A stretch of DNA of 62,480 nucleotides from a virus: IMG/VR virus record IMGVR_UViG_3300047276_000715, positions 1 through 62,480 of that record. One strand, given 5' to 3'. A model generated the notes under the pieces. The model searched no databases. It was not told where the DNA came from and worked only from the letters and a program-made list of their open reading frames with translations. A program made the position numbers and the translations under genes. This document shows, one piece after another, positions 15,670 through 25,536 of this stretch (its first letter is position 1; each line of letters opens with the position of its first letter).

Positions 15670-16244
15670 GCCTTCACCTGCACGGTATCAACGCCAGCAC
15701 TAATCACAATGCTGCCCAGAAGCGTTTTGCCGTAGACCACAGGGACGGGAGTGCCCTGGCGTGAGGTTTGCTGGATGCCTGAGAAGTTGTAGGTCTTGCG
15801 TGGATCTTGATCGACTGCCTGCATCTTTGGTGTAGGTGTTAGCAGTTGAGCGACTCCGCCAAGGACCAATCCACCGCCAAGGCTGAGCAATGCTGCTCCG
15901 ACCGTGAGCTTGCTACCGAAGATGGCAGCTGCTTGAAGGCCAGAAATAAAGCTAAGGCCGATGAGCACTGCGCCAAGAATGATCCGGCCAACCGTTCCAG
16001 CCCCTGCAACCACCGGGGCAATGCTGATCTCCTGCTGCCCTGCTGGATCGTGCAGCTCGTCTTTGTCCAATGCGTAGGTGCCAACGCTTACCCGGTAGTG
16101 CTGATCAGCCATGTGCTGCTCCAGCTCAGGCCAATTGGCCAGCAGGAACCGCACCGCTTCGGCTGCGCTGCTTACATCAGCTTCAAGGACGCGATGGCCG
16201 ATGAACTTCGCCAGCTTGCCGTATAGCTTGATCCTACGCAGCAT
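15666..16244 (-). CDS. Tail assembly protein I-like
   Basis: 192 residues, similar in size and shape to lambda gpI. A ubiquitin-like N-terminus ([20 protein letters not shown]) is followed by two hydrophobic segments (about 85-150) and a C-terminal [18 protein letters not shown] that resembles the start of the J family. It is needed for tail tip assembly and is not expected in the mature particle. Overlaps K by 11 bases. Confidence 0.8.
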   Translation of the reverse strand: MLRRIKLYGKLAKFIGHRVLEADVSSAAEAVRFLLANWPELEQHMADQHYRVSVGTYALDKDELHDPAGQQEISIAPVVAGAGTVGRIILGAVLIGLSFISGLQAAAIFGSKLTVGAALLSLGGGLVLGGVAQLLTPTPKMQAVDQDPRKTYNFSGIQQTSRQGTPVPVVYGKTLLGSIVISAGVDTVQVKA

Positions 16245-16932
16245 GACGAAGCCTCCTACCAGTGCATTTTAGGAGCCAGCCGCCATAGAGGTCACGGCTG
16301 CTAAGGCGGCCTTGGATGTGATGCAGTACAAGCTGATCACCAATGTAGACCGCGCAATGGTTGAGGCCAGGCGAATGGATTGACATGAGCAGCAGGTCAC
16401 CGGGCTCCAACGGCTCATCATCGCGCAGCTCGCGGAAGCCGGTAGCAGCCCAGCAGCCATCAAACATCGGCGACTGGGTGAAGTCGTCAGGGTTGATCGG
16501 CCTATCCCAGTCGCGTAGGTTGATGCCGTTCTCGGCGTACCAATCACGCGCCAGGCTCCAGCAGTCGGTGACACCCCACACCCATTGCCGCCCGATCAAT
16601 GGCGCACGGTAACCGCACGGCTCGTAGGTGCCCCATTGGCAGGTCTTTGGGTTGACGATGTGCCACGGCAGGCCCGAAGCTTCGCAGGCCACCTTGTCGG
16701 CCTCGCTAGGCGTTGGTGGGGAGATCGGATGGCTGTGGACGATGGCGATGATCTCGCCCGCGTCTTCGGCCTTGGCATAATCCACCGGATCAAGCACAAA
16801 CCATTGCTCGTTGGTGCTTAGGTTGCGGCACGGCCAGTAGCGTTTGCGGCCTTTGATGATCACCAGCAGGCCGCACGCCTCACGCGGATCCTCGGCCTGA
16901 GCGTGCTGCAATGCCTTGTCGCGCCAGGTCAT
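16234..16932 (-). CDS. Tail tip protein K-like, JAMM and NlpC/P60
   Basis: 232 residues from ATG 16932, which overlaps the L stop as ATGA; the longer upstream frame is a shadow of L. The N-terminal part has a JAMM metalloprotease site: HSHP (66-69), Ser76 and Asp79 in the right spacing. The C-terminal part is NlpC/P60-like: [13 protein letters not shown] with the catalytic Cys124 and NHCAVYIGD with the His. In lambda-type phages this protein is a tip component that may process the tip and cut the cell wall during entry. Both active sites look intact. Confidence 0.85.
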   Translation of the reverse strand: MTWRDKALQHAQAEDPREACGLLVIIKGRKRYWPCRNLSTNEQWFVLDPVDYAKAEDAGEIIAIVHSHPISPPTPSEADKVACEASGLPWHIVNPKTCQWGTYEPCGYRAPLIGRQWVWGVTDCWSLARDWYAENGINLRDWDRPINPDDFTQSPMFDGCWAATGFRELRDDEPLEPGDLLLMSIHSPGLNHCAVYIGDQLVLHHIQGRLSSRDLYGGWLLKCTGRRLRHAA

Positions 16933-17693
16933 GCGAAATAGGTGCCGATGCTTACGAAGCCGCCATAAGGCAATGGTTGGTTGACACCAAACCGTTTCTC
17001 GCAACCCTCTACGGTCTTGCTGCAAACGTCTTGGCTCAGGCTGCCGACTGGGTTGTTGTTGATGTTGAAGTAGTTGGTGCCGGCGTAGCTGCACTCAGCA
17101 GAGCGGTACTTCCATTGGCAACGTGTCACGCATTGCCGCTTTGGTGCTCTGACGCCTGCAAGGTCAAAGACACTGGCAAGTTCAAACTCGATGATGTCGC
17201 GGGTTTCAAGCGCGAGCCGGTCGATGAAGTAGACCTGACGGGGAAACTCGGCGTAAGGATCTGCTGTTGGGTTGACGCTACCGGGGAAGTTGACTGCATC
17301 GAGGTAACGCGCCAAGGTACGGATGCGCGTCACCTTGGCACCTTGCAGGCCCTCGGGCAGAGTGCTGATGAGTGTGCTGATGGTGCCGGCCAGGTTGCTA
17401 ATTGACAGCTTGGGACGCGGCAGTGTGCCTTTGCCGGTCAGCTCAAAGCCTTCGGCCTGGATGGGCAGCGCCTGATAGGCTTGCCCGTTCCAGGTGATGT
17501 CAGCAATCAGGCCGTTTACGCCGGCATGGAAGTAGTACGTTGTAGCGACGCCGTGTTGCGCAACGTTCAGCTCAAGCTGAAACAACTCGATGACAGCACC
17601 AGGCGCGATCTCCTGTAGTGCGCTGCTGAGTGTGGCTTCGCTATCGCTGGTGACGTAACCAGCGTCCCAATAGCCGGTTACGACATAGGCCAT
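16929..17693 (-). CDS. Minor tail protein L-like, iron-sulfur candidate
   Basis: 254 residues. The N-terminal half matches lambda gpL ([34 protein letters not shown]). The C-terminal part has the family cysteines: [16 protein letters not shown] and [15 protein letters not shown]. In lambda, cysteines here hold a 4Fe-4S cluster, so this phage tip probably also needs iron-sulfur assembly in the host. Directly precedes K with a 4-base overlap. Confidence 0.85.
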   Translation of the reverse strand: MAYVVTGYWDAGYVTSDSEATLSSALQEIAPGAVIELFQLELNVAQHGVATTYYFHAGVNGLIADITWNGQAYQALPIQAEGFELTGKGTLPRPKLSISNLAGTISTLISTLPEGLQGAKVTRIRTLARYLDAVNFPGSVNPTADPYAEFPRQVYFIDRLALETRDIIEFELASVFDLAGVRAPKRQCVTRCQWKYRSAECSYAGTNYFNINNNPVGSLSQDVCSKTVEGCEKRFGVNQPLPYGGFVSIGTYFA

Positions 17694-17696
17694 GGA

Positions 17697-18119
17697 TTAG
17701 GCGATGGCTCCTTTGATCAGAGCAAAGCCGATCACGATGGCTTCACTAAGGCTGCCGGCGGTGACGTTGCGCACGTTGATCGTGGCCGAACCTGCAGCGC
17801 ATTGCGCGTTCAACGTGTAGGCCCCTGCAGTGCCTGCGCTGACATGGTTCAGCACCAGCACATCGTTGGCGCCGATGGTGGTGTTGGTGAGCACGAAACT
17901 GACCGTGGTTGAAGCAGCAAGGGCTGCACCGTTGAGTGTGATCTGGCCGGTCTTCTTGTTGAGCGTGACGCCTGTTGCCTTGCTGGTGGCCTGCGTGACG
18001 ACACCACCTTCTCCGGTGATGTAGCCAGCCTTGTCGGTGTTGAGGTTGGTGAAGTTGGCATCAAGCTCGGTATGGGTCAGCGGGCTGCCCTTACCGGCAC
18101 GGGTGACGATGAGTGACAT
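17697..18119 (-). CDS. Virion protein with fibre-like repeat, 140 aa
   Basis: Begins SLIVTRAGKGSPLTHTELDA, the usual start of phage fibre or tip-associated proteins, and continues with GVTLNKKTGQITLNGAALAA followed by beta-rich repeats, a module found in many fibres. It is inserted between M and L, where lambda has no gene, so it is probably a decoration of the tail tip. Function otherwise unknown. Confidence 0.6.
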   Translation of the reverse strand: MSLIVTRAGKGSPLTHTELDANFTNLNTDKAGYITGEGGVVTQATSKATGVTLNKKTGQITLNGAALAASTTVSFVLTNTTIGANDVLVLNHVSAGTAGAYTLNAQCAAGSATINVRNVTAGSLSEAIVIGFALIKGAIA

Positions 18120-18147
18120 TGGCTTCGGTCGATGTGGTCAGTCTAGA

Positions 18148-18489
18148 CTAGGGCTCAAATACCTGTCGGAATGTCACGGTAATCTTGCTTCTTTGAAATT
18201 CATACATTTCCCTGCTCCACGGCTCTGATACCCACTTATAAGAAGTGCTTGAGTCTGGTGGCGTCCAGTCAAAGCTTTCTGCGTCATCGGCTCTTGCATT
18301 TAAGAATGCTTCAATAATATCTGCGTCTTCATCGGCAAGGTCAAAAGTAAGTTGCCACTTTTTTGGATTTTGATTTAATCCAAAGGCAATCCTTTGCTCA
18401 AAACCATCGCCAAACTTGACGGTACGAATAACCGGCTCGCTTGACTTAGTGGCTGGGTAAATCGGTTGATAGGCTGGAAAAGTTGCCAT
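18148..18489 (-). CDS. Minor tail protein M-like
   Basis: 113 residues, the lambda gpM size. It has VIRTVKFGDGFEQRIAFGLN and a Trp-rich middle with PKKWQLTF and WTPPDS, typical of the M family, which joins tape measure to tip proteins. It begins 5 bases after the tape measure stop, the lambda order. Confidence 0.82.
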   Translation of the reverse strand: MATFPAYQPIYPATKSSEPVIRTVKFGDGFEQRIAFGLNQNPKKWQLTFDLADEDADIIEAFLNARADDAESFDWTPPDSSTSYKWVSEPWSREMYEFQRSKITVTFRQVFEP

Positions 18490-18493
18490 TGGT

Positions 18494-21400
18494 TTAGCTG
18501 CTCAGTAAGCCACCGGGACGTTTTTGTTTTGCGATTTCAGACTGAACTGCAGCAGTGATCACCCTGCCAAGCTCTTTTGCATTGGTGTTATCACCAGCCA
18601 CTTTAGTCCCAGTGGCGTCAACGTGAATCGTGATGTTCGTATCGCCGCCACCACCGCCGTAGGCATGAACACCCAGCGCGCCACCAGGCCCCCTGGCAAG
18701 GGGCATGATCGCCTCACTGCCGGCCTCTCCCATCACCCCGGTCCGCATTGCGGCGCCGTCTGCAAACCTGAAAAGGGTTGGCGAGGAGACGATGGAATTG
18801 GTGAACATCCCACCGTTTGCAAAAGGAACGATTCCATTTGCATTGAAAGCATTGCCATTGGCATTTGGCGTTGGCATGAATCCACCGCCATAGCCGGGGC
18901 TGATCGGTAAAGACGGTGCGCCCGGGAACAACTGCAGCCCGCTATTAAGTATTGTCATCTCAATCCACTTAGCAATAATCTTGCCAGCCATGTCGAGGAA
19001 GAAGTTCGCAACATTATTGAAGAAGCTCGCAAGCGCATCCTGTGCCGTCATCGTTCCATTGATAACTCCCATAAATGACTGGCTAAAGGCATCGCCAATA
19101 CCAGCGGCGGCAGACTTGACCTGATTAATTGGATCAAGCATGGCATTCAGCTCTTCCCTTGCTCTATTTGCTTCACTTGCAATCTGCGATCCAAACGAGT
19201 TTTCAGCCTGGATTCCAGCAAGCGCTGTCGTTGTTTTTGCACTAATTGAATCGCGAACATTTTGCAGTATATCAACCAGACCTTCCAGCGCTTTCTTCAT
19301 CTCTGGATTTTCTTGGATCAAAGCTGCGGCCTGAAGCGCAGCTATCAAAATAGAAACATTTTTTTCTTGCTGACTTCCAATTAACTTAGTTTGCGCTAAT
19401 TGCTCTGCGAGCGCAGGCGTGGCTCCAGTTTTTATGTAATCAACGTATAGCTTTTCATATTGAAGTTTTTCTTGTTGCGCTTTAATAATTTTATTTAATT
19501 CATCAAGATAGCCGGCTGCTGGGTCTAAAAACTTTTTGGCAAGATCAATATCTTGTGCCGTTAGTCCATTTATTTTTTCAAGTCCAATAATAATATTTTG
19601 ATATGCTGTATTGGCCCTAACAGCGGCCTCCTCTGCTTTAGAGGCTGGGGCAGATGTATCGGTGAGAGCAGGAGCGGCACCCATTGGAGTGAGCCTGCTT
19701 ACCGAAAGACCGGATAGCCTATCTTCTATTTTTCTCTTTGCTTCATCCAAGTATTTGATTGTCGCATTAAAGTCCACAAATTGCTTATTCAACAAATCAA
19801 GCTCTTTGCCGGTCAGCGACTTTTTGCCTTGATAAAAACTTTCAAGTTCTTGCATGACTTTCATTTGCTCAGCTCTTTGCAGAGCCATAGCCTGTTTAAG
19901 GCCATAAGTTGCGCCCTCGATCTGACGCTCTAACCCTTTTCTTTGCACTTCATCATTTTGTTTGTTAATTTGCTCGTTAATTCTTCTAATTTTTAACTGA
20001 CTGTCTTCGTTGGCCCTTGCAATACGCAAAGCATTGTCAAGCTTGTAGCGTTCAATTGCGATCATTGCTTTTTGCGCTTCAAGCTGAGCACTGCGCTGCT
20101 TGTCCTGCGCTTCTTGCTCAACCGACTTGCGCCCAGTGCGCCATTCGTCTAGCGCTGTCTGAACAGTATTGAGAAGCGCTCCCTCCTCTGGTGTTGATGA
20201 CATTGCGGCAGCAAGAGATCGCTGCATTGAGGACTGCTTGTTTGCGAGCTCCTCTGCCTTGATCGCTTCTTGTCTTTTTTTCTTTTCAAACTCAAATCTT
20301 TGCTCAGTCATCTTCACCTGAGCGTCTTGCACTTTTCTCGCTACTGCAATATCAAAGTCTTGCTGCGCTCTTGCATTTTGCAGTACCATGTCGTAATATT
20401 GCTGTGCATTTTGCTTGTTTTTTTCGGCAATATCCCTATTGTGATCCAGGATTGTATTATAAATTGACTGTGCATCCTTGAGGGCAATAGCAATTTCCTT
20501 TGCCGCAAACTCTTTGTTTTTAAGATGAAGAAGTTCTTGGAATTTTGCGCGACCCTCGGCTGTGTCTGGTCCCGGAGTTAACCTTAGATCCCTAATTTCT
20601 TTTTCAAAGGCCTTTTGCCTTTCTAAGGCTGCAACCTTTTTCTCAAATATAGCAAGCTGGGCGTTGTTCATCTTAAGCGTTTGACCAGCCCAGAGAGCTC
20701 TTTTTTCTTCAAGTTTCGCAAGTTCGTCCTGTGCCTCAATCTGCTTGTTTAATTCGTTTAATTGATTTTCGTACTCAGCCGTATTTGAAAGGCCAAGATC
20801 GGTTAGCAACTGCCCTAATTCTGCTATTCCAGGAATCAGAGCAATTAGGCTCATTATTCCAGTAACGACAAAATTAATAACAAAAAGAATTGCTTGAACG
20901 ACTCGAAGTATTGCCGTCAGTGCAAGGATAAATGGCGCAGCAAGAAGTCCGAGTATTGACTGGGCTGACTTAAGCACCCCATCCCATGCTTTTTGTAATT
21001 CATTTACAGCAGTTGCACCTGCCTTGAATCCAAGCTGATTAATGTCACCGGTTTGAGTAGTTATAGCTGCTCCAGCTATATCTTTTGCTTGTTGCGACTC
21101 TCCCGCCTTAAGCATCATTCGAGTTTGCGCTTCCAGTTCAGCGCTGAACGCAATACCCTGTTCTCTTAGTTTTCCGTATTCTCCATTTACCATCGCAAGT
21201 GCATTGCCAAGCTTTGCAGCCGAAGCAACTGATTGATCAAGAATCTGACCAATAGCGCCACCAAGAATCTGACCGCCAAAACCAGAGCCAAAGAAAGAGC
21301 CAATCGCAGAGCCAGCAACCGATCCAGGGCCAGCTCCAAACATCAGCGGGAAACCTACGCCAAGGGCAAGGTTTTCATTGAATGCGGTTTTTTCTTTTTT

Positions 21401-23503
21401 GCGTGTATCCCTTTCGCGAATTACAGCAAGCCGTCTTTCAAAATCTTCAGCTCTTTTTATTTGAAGAATTTCTTCTTTTCTTAACTGCAATGCTTTTTGC
21501 CTTGTATTCATTGCCTTGAAGTCTGCGCCAGCCTGTTGATTAGCGGCGACCATGTTTTCTGCATCAATCATGGTTAATGTATGCAGATGTTGCTGTACTT
21601 CATCAAGCGTCCTGTTTGTGCGAGTAAGCCCCATGTTTACATCGCCAACAATATCATTAAATGCATCCATGTAATCGGTTGATACCTTAAGGTCCATATT
21701 CATTTCCGTCACAGAATCTATCACTGCGGTAAATAGATCCTCTGGACGCTCTTTGGGCGTATTTAGTTCGCCAATATTTAGCTCCATTGACGACATAGCG
21801 TCAATAGCGCTTTCAAAAATATTTGTCTGTCTGTCAAGTACAAGTTTTACGTCGTTTCCAAATTGCTTAATGCTTCCACCCATGCCAGATTGGCCAAATG
21901 CCTTTCCAAGTGCGTAAGCAGCTTCTGCTGCTGACTTTGCTGCAGGCGCAAAAGCCATGAGGGCGATAGTGCCAATTGCCACCTCGTTAGGGATTTGCCC
22001 AAGACCGTCAAGGAGACCTGTAAGCATCCCAGGAACGCCACCAAGGGCATCATTGAACGCCGAGCCCATGTCTCCAATTACATTGACAGCCCAGTCGCCA
22101 ACAGCATTTCGGAGGGAAGAAAGCGGTCCCTGAGCGCTTGTAAGCGCTTCCGAGGCCCCAGCAAGGGTCATGCTTGCAGCGGAAACACCTTTTGCGATAC
22201 CAAAGCCGCCTGCCGTCAGGCCGCCACGAATCAAGGCATTTGTTCCACCTCTCTTTACATTTTCAATTGTGCTTTGAATACCACTGGCAACCTCTTGTCC
22301 TTTGCCAAACGTAATTGCATCAACAATTGTATCCCTGATTTCAGCCTCTTTCTTTTTTCTTTGCTCAACAAGCTTTAGTCTTTCGTCTTCAAGTTTCAAG
22401 GAGTCCTTGAGTGAATTATCCCTGATCGAAGCAAGTTCTTTTTCAACGGTAAGCATTTCTTTTATCATGTCTCTTTCTTCGATCAGGTGCCTTGCACCGC
22501 CAGGCCTTCCAGCAGGAAGCGGCCCCATCGGAATATCTGAGGCTTGTGCTCCACGCAGTCTTGCGTATTTTTGAAGAGTCTCCGTTTTCAGCCTTTCAGC
22601 TTCTTGCGTTGCGTCTGAAAAAAAGTTAGACCAGGACCTAATTGCGTCCTGTCTTTTGCCAATTGCAGCACTTATTTCACTCTGCTCATTCGCAGATTTT
22701 ATAGCCGCTTCATTGATTTCTGCCTTCAGCAGATTTAAAGAGCCAGAAATGCTGGTTTTCAGTTTTTCAGCCTCTGACTCCAGGCCTGCGGAAACTGCAG
22801 CTCTAAACTCTGAAATTTGTTTTTCTATTGCAGATACGCTTTCTATTCCAACCGATTTTGCCGCTGGCTGCAGAGGCACTCCCTGCAGGGAGAGACCGCC
22901 ACTGGTAGAGATTCCGGCAGCCTTGCCGCGAAGTCCAGAAAGCTGCGTCTCGAAGCCTTGGGCGGCAAAAGATGATTTAATTTGAAAAGAAGAAAGCCTA
23001 TTGATTTGATTCTGAATTTGAACAATTGAACTAAGTTCTTGGGTTAGTGATTTAATAAGTGCTAAATTTTTTGTTCCACCGTCGGTAGCCGCGTCGTATG
23101 CCTGTTGTATCGCAACCGCCTGAGATTGCAGAGTTGCAGAAAGGCCTTGCCCGGCTCCACCACGATCAAGGTCTTCGAGGACTTTTGCGTATTGATTTGC
23201 TGCTGCATTTAATTTTGCCTGTTTATTTATTCCTGCTTCCTGTTCTTTATTCCTATTTTTTATTGCATCTTCAATTTTTAATTCAGCGTCATAAACTTCT
23301 CTCAGCTCGGCAAGTAATATTCTATTTTGCCTTCCTGGGTCTTTTGTGAAGCGCCCGGTAGATGGATCCCTTTGCTGCGGGCTTATGTCTAGCTTGTTGA
23401 CTGCAAGAATTTTATCCTGAATTCCATCAATTTTTCGAGACACCTCATCGAGCTGCCTCATTCCAGAAATAAGTAGATTGATTTCTGCGTCGTAACTGGC
23501 CAC
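18494..23503 (-). CDS. Tape measure protein
   Basis: 1669 residues, largely coiled coil. Around 700-750 is a Gly-rich hydrophobic part (FGAGPGSVAGSAIGS), and around 845-895 a strongly hydrophobic segment (AILFVINFVVTGIMSLIALI) likely to enter the membrane during DNA injection. Charged coiled coil fills about 900-1250. The last 150 residues are Gly/Asn-rich with PFANGGMFTNS and MPLARGPGGALGVH. By the usual rule of about 0.15 nm per residue, the tail would be near 250 nm (estimate). AGGAGG is visible before the start, and the gene follows a terminator. Confidence 0.93.
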   Translation of the reverse strand: MASYDAEINLLISGMRQLDEVSRKIDGIQDKILAVNKLDISPQQRDPSTGRFTKDPGRQNRILLAELREVYDAELKIEDAIKNRNKEQEAGINKQAKLNAAANQYAKVLEDLDRGGAGQGLSATLQSQAVAIQQAYDAATDGGTKNLALIKSLTQELSSIVQIQNQINRLSSFQIKSSFAAQGFETQLSGLRGKAAGISTSGGLSLQGVPLQPAAKSVGIESVSAIEKQISEFRAAVSAGLESEAEKLKTSISGSLNLLKAEINEAAIKSANEQSEISAAIGKRQDAIRSWSNFFSDATQEAERLKTETLQKYARLRGAQASDIPMGPLPAGRPGGARHLIEERDMIKEMLTVEKELASIRDNSLKDSLKLEDERLKLVEQRKKKEAEIRDTIVDAITFGKGQEVASGIQSTIENVKRGGTNALIRGGLTAGGFGIAKGVSAASMTLAGASEALTSAQGPLSSLRNAVGDWAVNVIGDMGSAFNDALGGVPGMLTGLLDGLGQIPNEVAIGTIALMAFAPAAKSAAEAAYALGKAFGQSGMGGSIKQFGNDVKLVLDRQTNIFESAIDAMSSMELNIGELNTPKERPEDLFTAVIDSVTEMNMDLKVSTDYMDAFNDIVGDVNMGLTRTNRTLDEVQQHLHTLTMIDAENMVAANQQAGADFKAMNTRQKALQLRKEEILQIKRAEDFERRLAVIRERDTRKKEKTAFNENLALGVGFPLMFGAGPGSVAGSAIGSFFGSGFGGQILGGAIGQILDQSVASAAKLGNALAMVNGEYGKLREQGIAFSAELEAQTRMMLKAGESQQAKDIAGAAITTQTGDINQLGFKAGATAVNELQKAWDGVLKSAQSILGLLAAPFILALTAILRVVQAILFVINFVVTGIMSLIALIPGIAELGQLLTDLGLSNTAEYENQLNELNKQIEAQDELAKLEEKRALWAGQTLKMNNAQLAIFEKKVAALERQKAFEKEIRDLRLTPGPDTAEGRAKFQELLHLKNKEFAAKEIAIALKDAQSIYNTILDHNRDIAEKNKQNAQQYYDMVLQNARAQQDFDIAVARKVQDAQVKMTEQRFEFEKKKRQEAIKAEELANKQSSMQRSLAAAMSSTPEEGALLNTVQTALDEWRTGRKSVEQEAQDKQRSAQLEAQKAMIAIERYKLDNALRIARANEDSQLKIRRINEQINKQNDEVQRKGLERQIEGATYGLKQAMALQRAEQMKVMQELESFYQGKKSLTGKELDLLNKQFVDFNATIKYLDEAKRKIEDRLSGLSVSRLTPMGAAPALTDTSAPASKAEEAAVRANTAYQNIIIGLEKINGLTAQDIDLAKKFLDPAAGYLDELNKIIKAQQEKLQYEKLYVDYIKTGATPALAEQLAQTKLIGSQQEKNVSILIAALQAAALIQENPEMKKALEGLVDILQNVRDSISAKTTTALAGIQAENSFGSQIASEANRAREELNAMLDPINQVKSAAAGIGDAFSQSFMGVINGTMTAQDALASFFNNVANFFLDMAGKIIAKWIEMTILNSGLQLFPGAPSLPISPGYGGGFMPTPNANGNAFNANGIVPFANGGMFTNSIVSSPTLFRFADGAAMRTGVMGEAGSEAIMPLARGPGGALGVHAYGGGGGDTNITIHVDATGTKVAGDNTNAKELGRVITAAVQSEIAKQKRPGGLLSS

Positions 23504-23527
23504 GCGAGGCTGTCCCTACCTCCTTCG

Positions 23528-23535
23528 AGTCTAGC
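23528..23535 (-). promoter_or_regulatory. Late-type -10 element before tape measure gene
   Basis: GCTAGACT on the minus strand, 25 bases before the tape measure ATG and directly after the GT terminator, so the tail-tip block can be restarted here. Confidence 0.5.
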
Positions 23536-23543
23536 CAGGCACG

Positions 23544-23570
23544 AAAAAGCCGCTCCACAACGAAGCGGCT
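23544..23570 (-). terminator. Terminator after tail chaperone gene
   Basis: On the minus strand AGCCGCT, a 9-base loop, AGCGGCT, then TTTT. It overlaps the stop of the frameshifted T part and separates chaperone from tape measure transcripts. Confidence 0.75.
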
Positions 23571-24133
23571 ATCGACTGCGAGCACCACGCTTCGCTTTGT
23601 CTATCTCTGCATCGTGTCTTTTCTTCTTGATCTGAAAATAAGCTTGCCACAGAAGAAGTTCTTCGTCTGTAACTTTTGTTTTCAGTTCATTTAGAGTACA
23701 GTGCAGAGCCTCGGCAAGTGAGAGCTGAAAATAGAGCCTGCTTTCAGACTCTAGTTCCTTCTCAATTACTTTTCGAGTCTGGTTCAGCGTCCTTCTTGTC
23801 GCGAGGCTTCAGAACACAAAGAATGATCTTTTGAACATCTTCGTCTTCAACTTCTTGGCGCATCACGTCAATGTCACCAGGCTTGAAGAGCTTGTCGCCG
23901 TTTGCGTCAAGAGCTTTTGCAACAAGCAACTGAAAACCAAAGTCACTGTTGCCTTTGGCGGTTGATTGAGCCTTTTCGCGTTCTGCAGCGGTCAGCGGCG
24001 AAACGTAAAAAACAAATTCATCTCCGTTGGCAAGCGTGACCTCTTGCCGAATCGGCTCAAAATTTGCCGCTTTGCGCAGAAGGTCGATGGCACGAATGCC
24101 TTGAGCGACGCGGGGGGTGGTTGTGTCGGCCAT
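23569..24133 (-). CDS. Tail assembly chaperone GT fusion by frameshift
   Basis: The G frame reads to a stop at 23762. A second frame, displaced by +1 (equal to -2), carries a clear T-like domain from about 23771 down to a stop at 23569: KELESESRLYFQLSLAEALH then TDEELLLWQAYFQIKKKRHD, the form of T extensions. In the 13 codons where the two frames overlap, the best slip site is TCG-AAA-AGT: tRNA-Lys on AAA can move +1 onto AAA, continuing as GTA-ATT-GAG. In lambda the same fusion uses -1. The longer GT product binds the tape measure during tail assembly. Slip site is inferred. Confidence 0.75.
23762..24133 (-). CDS. Tail assembly chaperone G
   Basis: 123 residues, the unshifted product. PIRQEVTLANGDEFVFYVSP and SDFGFQLLVAKAL match the phage G-type chaperone that loads on the tape measure. 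The last residues (KKDAEPDSKSN) are the polar tail expected at the frameshift zone. Lies between a structural protein and the tape measure as in lambda. Confidence 0.82.
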   Translation of the reverse strand: MADTTTPRVAQGIRAIDLLRKAANFEPIRQEVTLANGDEFVFYVSPLTAAEREKAQSTAKGNSDFGFQLLVAKALDANGDKLFKPGDIDVMRQEVEDEDVQKIILCVLKPRDKKDAEPDSKSN

Positions 24134-24186
24134 AGAAAAAAGATGGTCCTGTTCATCCTATTGCATGAGGAGCGCTAAGGCAAGCG

Positions 24187-25476
24187 TTACCGTGTCACCT
24201 CTTCCCAGTCCATCGTTCCATGAACGCTGCTATTCGCAGTGTCACATGCAACTGAAATTGCAAAAACGTGTGGGGTGGAAGTAAAGGAGTTGCGCTCAAG
24301 CTGATATGCAAACAGCGTATCCTTTAAAATGCTCGCCATTGCATTGGATTGATTGGAGGATGAAAAATACCCAGACGCAACAATCGTTCCACTTGAAATT
24401 GCTGTACCAGAAATATTGTACTCAACCGACGAGTCACTGCCAGCGCTGATCCAACTACCTCCAGTTACAGCTGGCGCAACGTAAACATCCCATTTATAGT
24501 GATGTCCATTGCCAATCCCCATAAAATAAGCAGCGGTTGGCAAGGCAATTGCATCAAGTCGCGCGCTTTTCAATCTAAGCGCCAAGACTGGATATTTCGT
24601 GCCGGCTGCAACGAGAGAATATGGAGCGGTAATTTCGGTCCCGAACGATCTTTGGTCTCCACGCAATTGATAACCTCCTTCGGAGATTACAGTGGAGCAA
24701 ATTTGCTTTAGTGTGCTCGCTTGTGCGGTTGCCGCTTTGTTAGTAATCTCGTACCTCAATGGAAGACAGGCCGTTGTCATATATCCAGTTGAAATAATAT
24801 TTGCGTGATTGAAGGTATGGCAGTGATGGAAGACATTGTTAATTACAAAGCCAACTCTTACGCTTCCCGCGCTAAGCCATTCAAGATCATCCCAAAAAAG
24901 TTGAATTTTTGAGACATCAAGAATTTTGCCAGACGGGCCACTGCCGTCAAGGCGATCTTCTCCATTCCAATTGGCTTGCGAAACACGATTTTCTACAACA
25001 GATCCAGTAACTGAACTTCTCAAAACAAAGCTAATCTGAGAGTCATCAAGTTCAACAAAAATTCCATTTTGGGCACCAAAGTATCCAATTCTTTGCCTAA
25101 GATTTGTTTGTGCTGGCGCAAGCACAAAGCTATTCATTTTTTGCAATGACTTGCCTGGCTGATAGGCAAATACTTTTTTGGTTTCACGAATTACGCTTGA
25201 GCCCGATGCAGTTGTTACAGAAAGATCAACACAGCCTTCATTTGCGTTGAAAACTGCGGTGCCACCATTTGCGGTGCTTGTTGACCAGTAACCATTATCT
25301 GAAAAACGATGACTAGAATCAAATAGTGTCAGTGGATTCGATACGCGCAATCTGTTGAACGCATCAACAGACATGTCTGAAAAGTCTGTGTCAACCTCAA
25401 GTCTTCCATCATTTGTTGCATTGATCGGAAGTGCAGCACCAGTTCCAATCGTTCCGTGAACTACTGCGTCAGGCAT
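24187..25476 (-). CDS. Virion structural protein, cyanophage type
   Basis: 429 residues from ATG 25476; the next ATG upstream (25509) lies inside the terminator. The segment FNRLRVSNPLTLFDSSHRFS and the following beta-rich part resemble structural proteins that I know from cyanomyoviruses, a family not usual in lambda-type tail modules. It sits between tail tube and chaperone. It could be a decoration or fibre on the tail or head. Function inferred only from family resemblance and location. Confidence 0.6.
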   Translation of the reverse strand: MPDAVVHGTIGTGAALPINATNDGRLEVDTDFSDMSVDAFNRLRVSNPLTLFDSSHRFSDNGYWSTSTANGGTAVFNANEGCVDLSVTTASGSSVIRETKKVFAYQPGKSLQKMNSFVLAPAQTNLRQRIGYFGAQNGIFVELDDSQISFVLRSSVTGSVVENRVSQANWNGEDRLDGSGPSGKILDVSKIQLFWDDLEWLSAGSVRVGFVINNVFHHCHTFNHANIISTGYMTTACLPLRYEITNKAATAQASTLKQICSTVISEGGYQLRGDQRSFGTEITAPYSLVAAGTKYPVLALRLKSARLDAIALPTAAYFMGIGNGHHYKWDVYVAPAVTGGSWISAGSDSSVEYNISGTAISSGTIVASGYFSSSNQSNAMASILKDTLFAYQLERNSFTSTPHVFAISVACDTANSSVHGTMDWEEVTR

Positions 25477-25489
25477 GGCAAGAAATAAA

Positions 25490-25517
25490 CAAAAGAAAAG
25501 CCCCGCCAAAGCGGGGC
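25490..25517 (-). terminator. Terminator after tail tube gene
   Basis: Minus strand GCCCCGC, TTTG, GCGGGGC, TTTTCTTTT. Placed 19 bases after the tail tube stop; same design as the terminators at 5840 and 28566. Confidence 0.88.
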
Positions 25518-25536
25518 AAAAACAACAAAGAACCTA

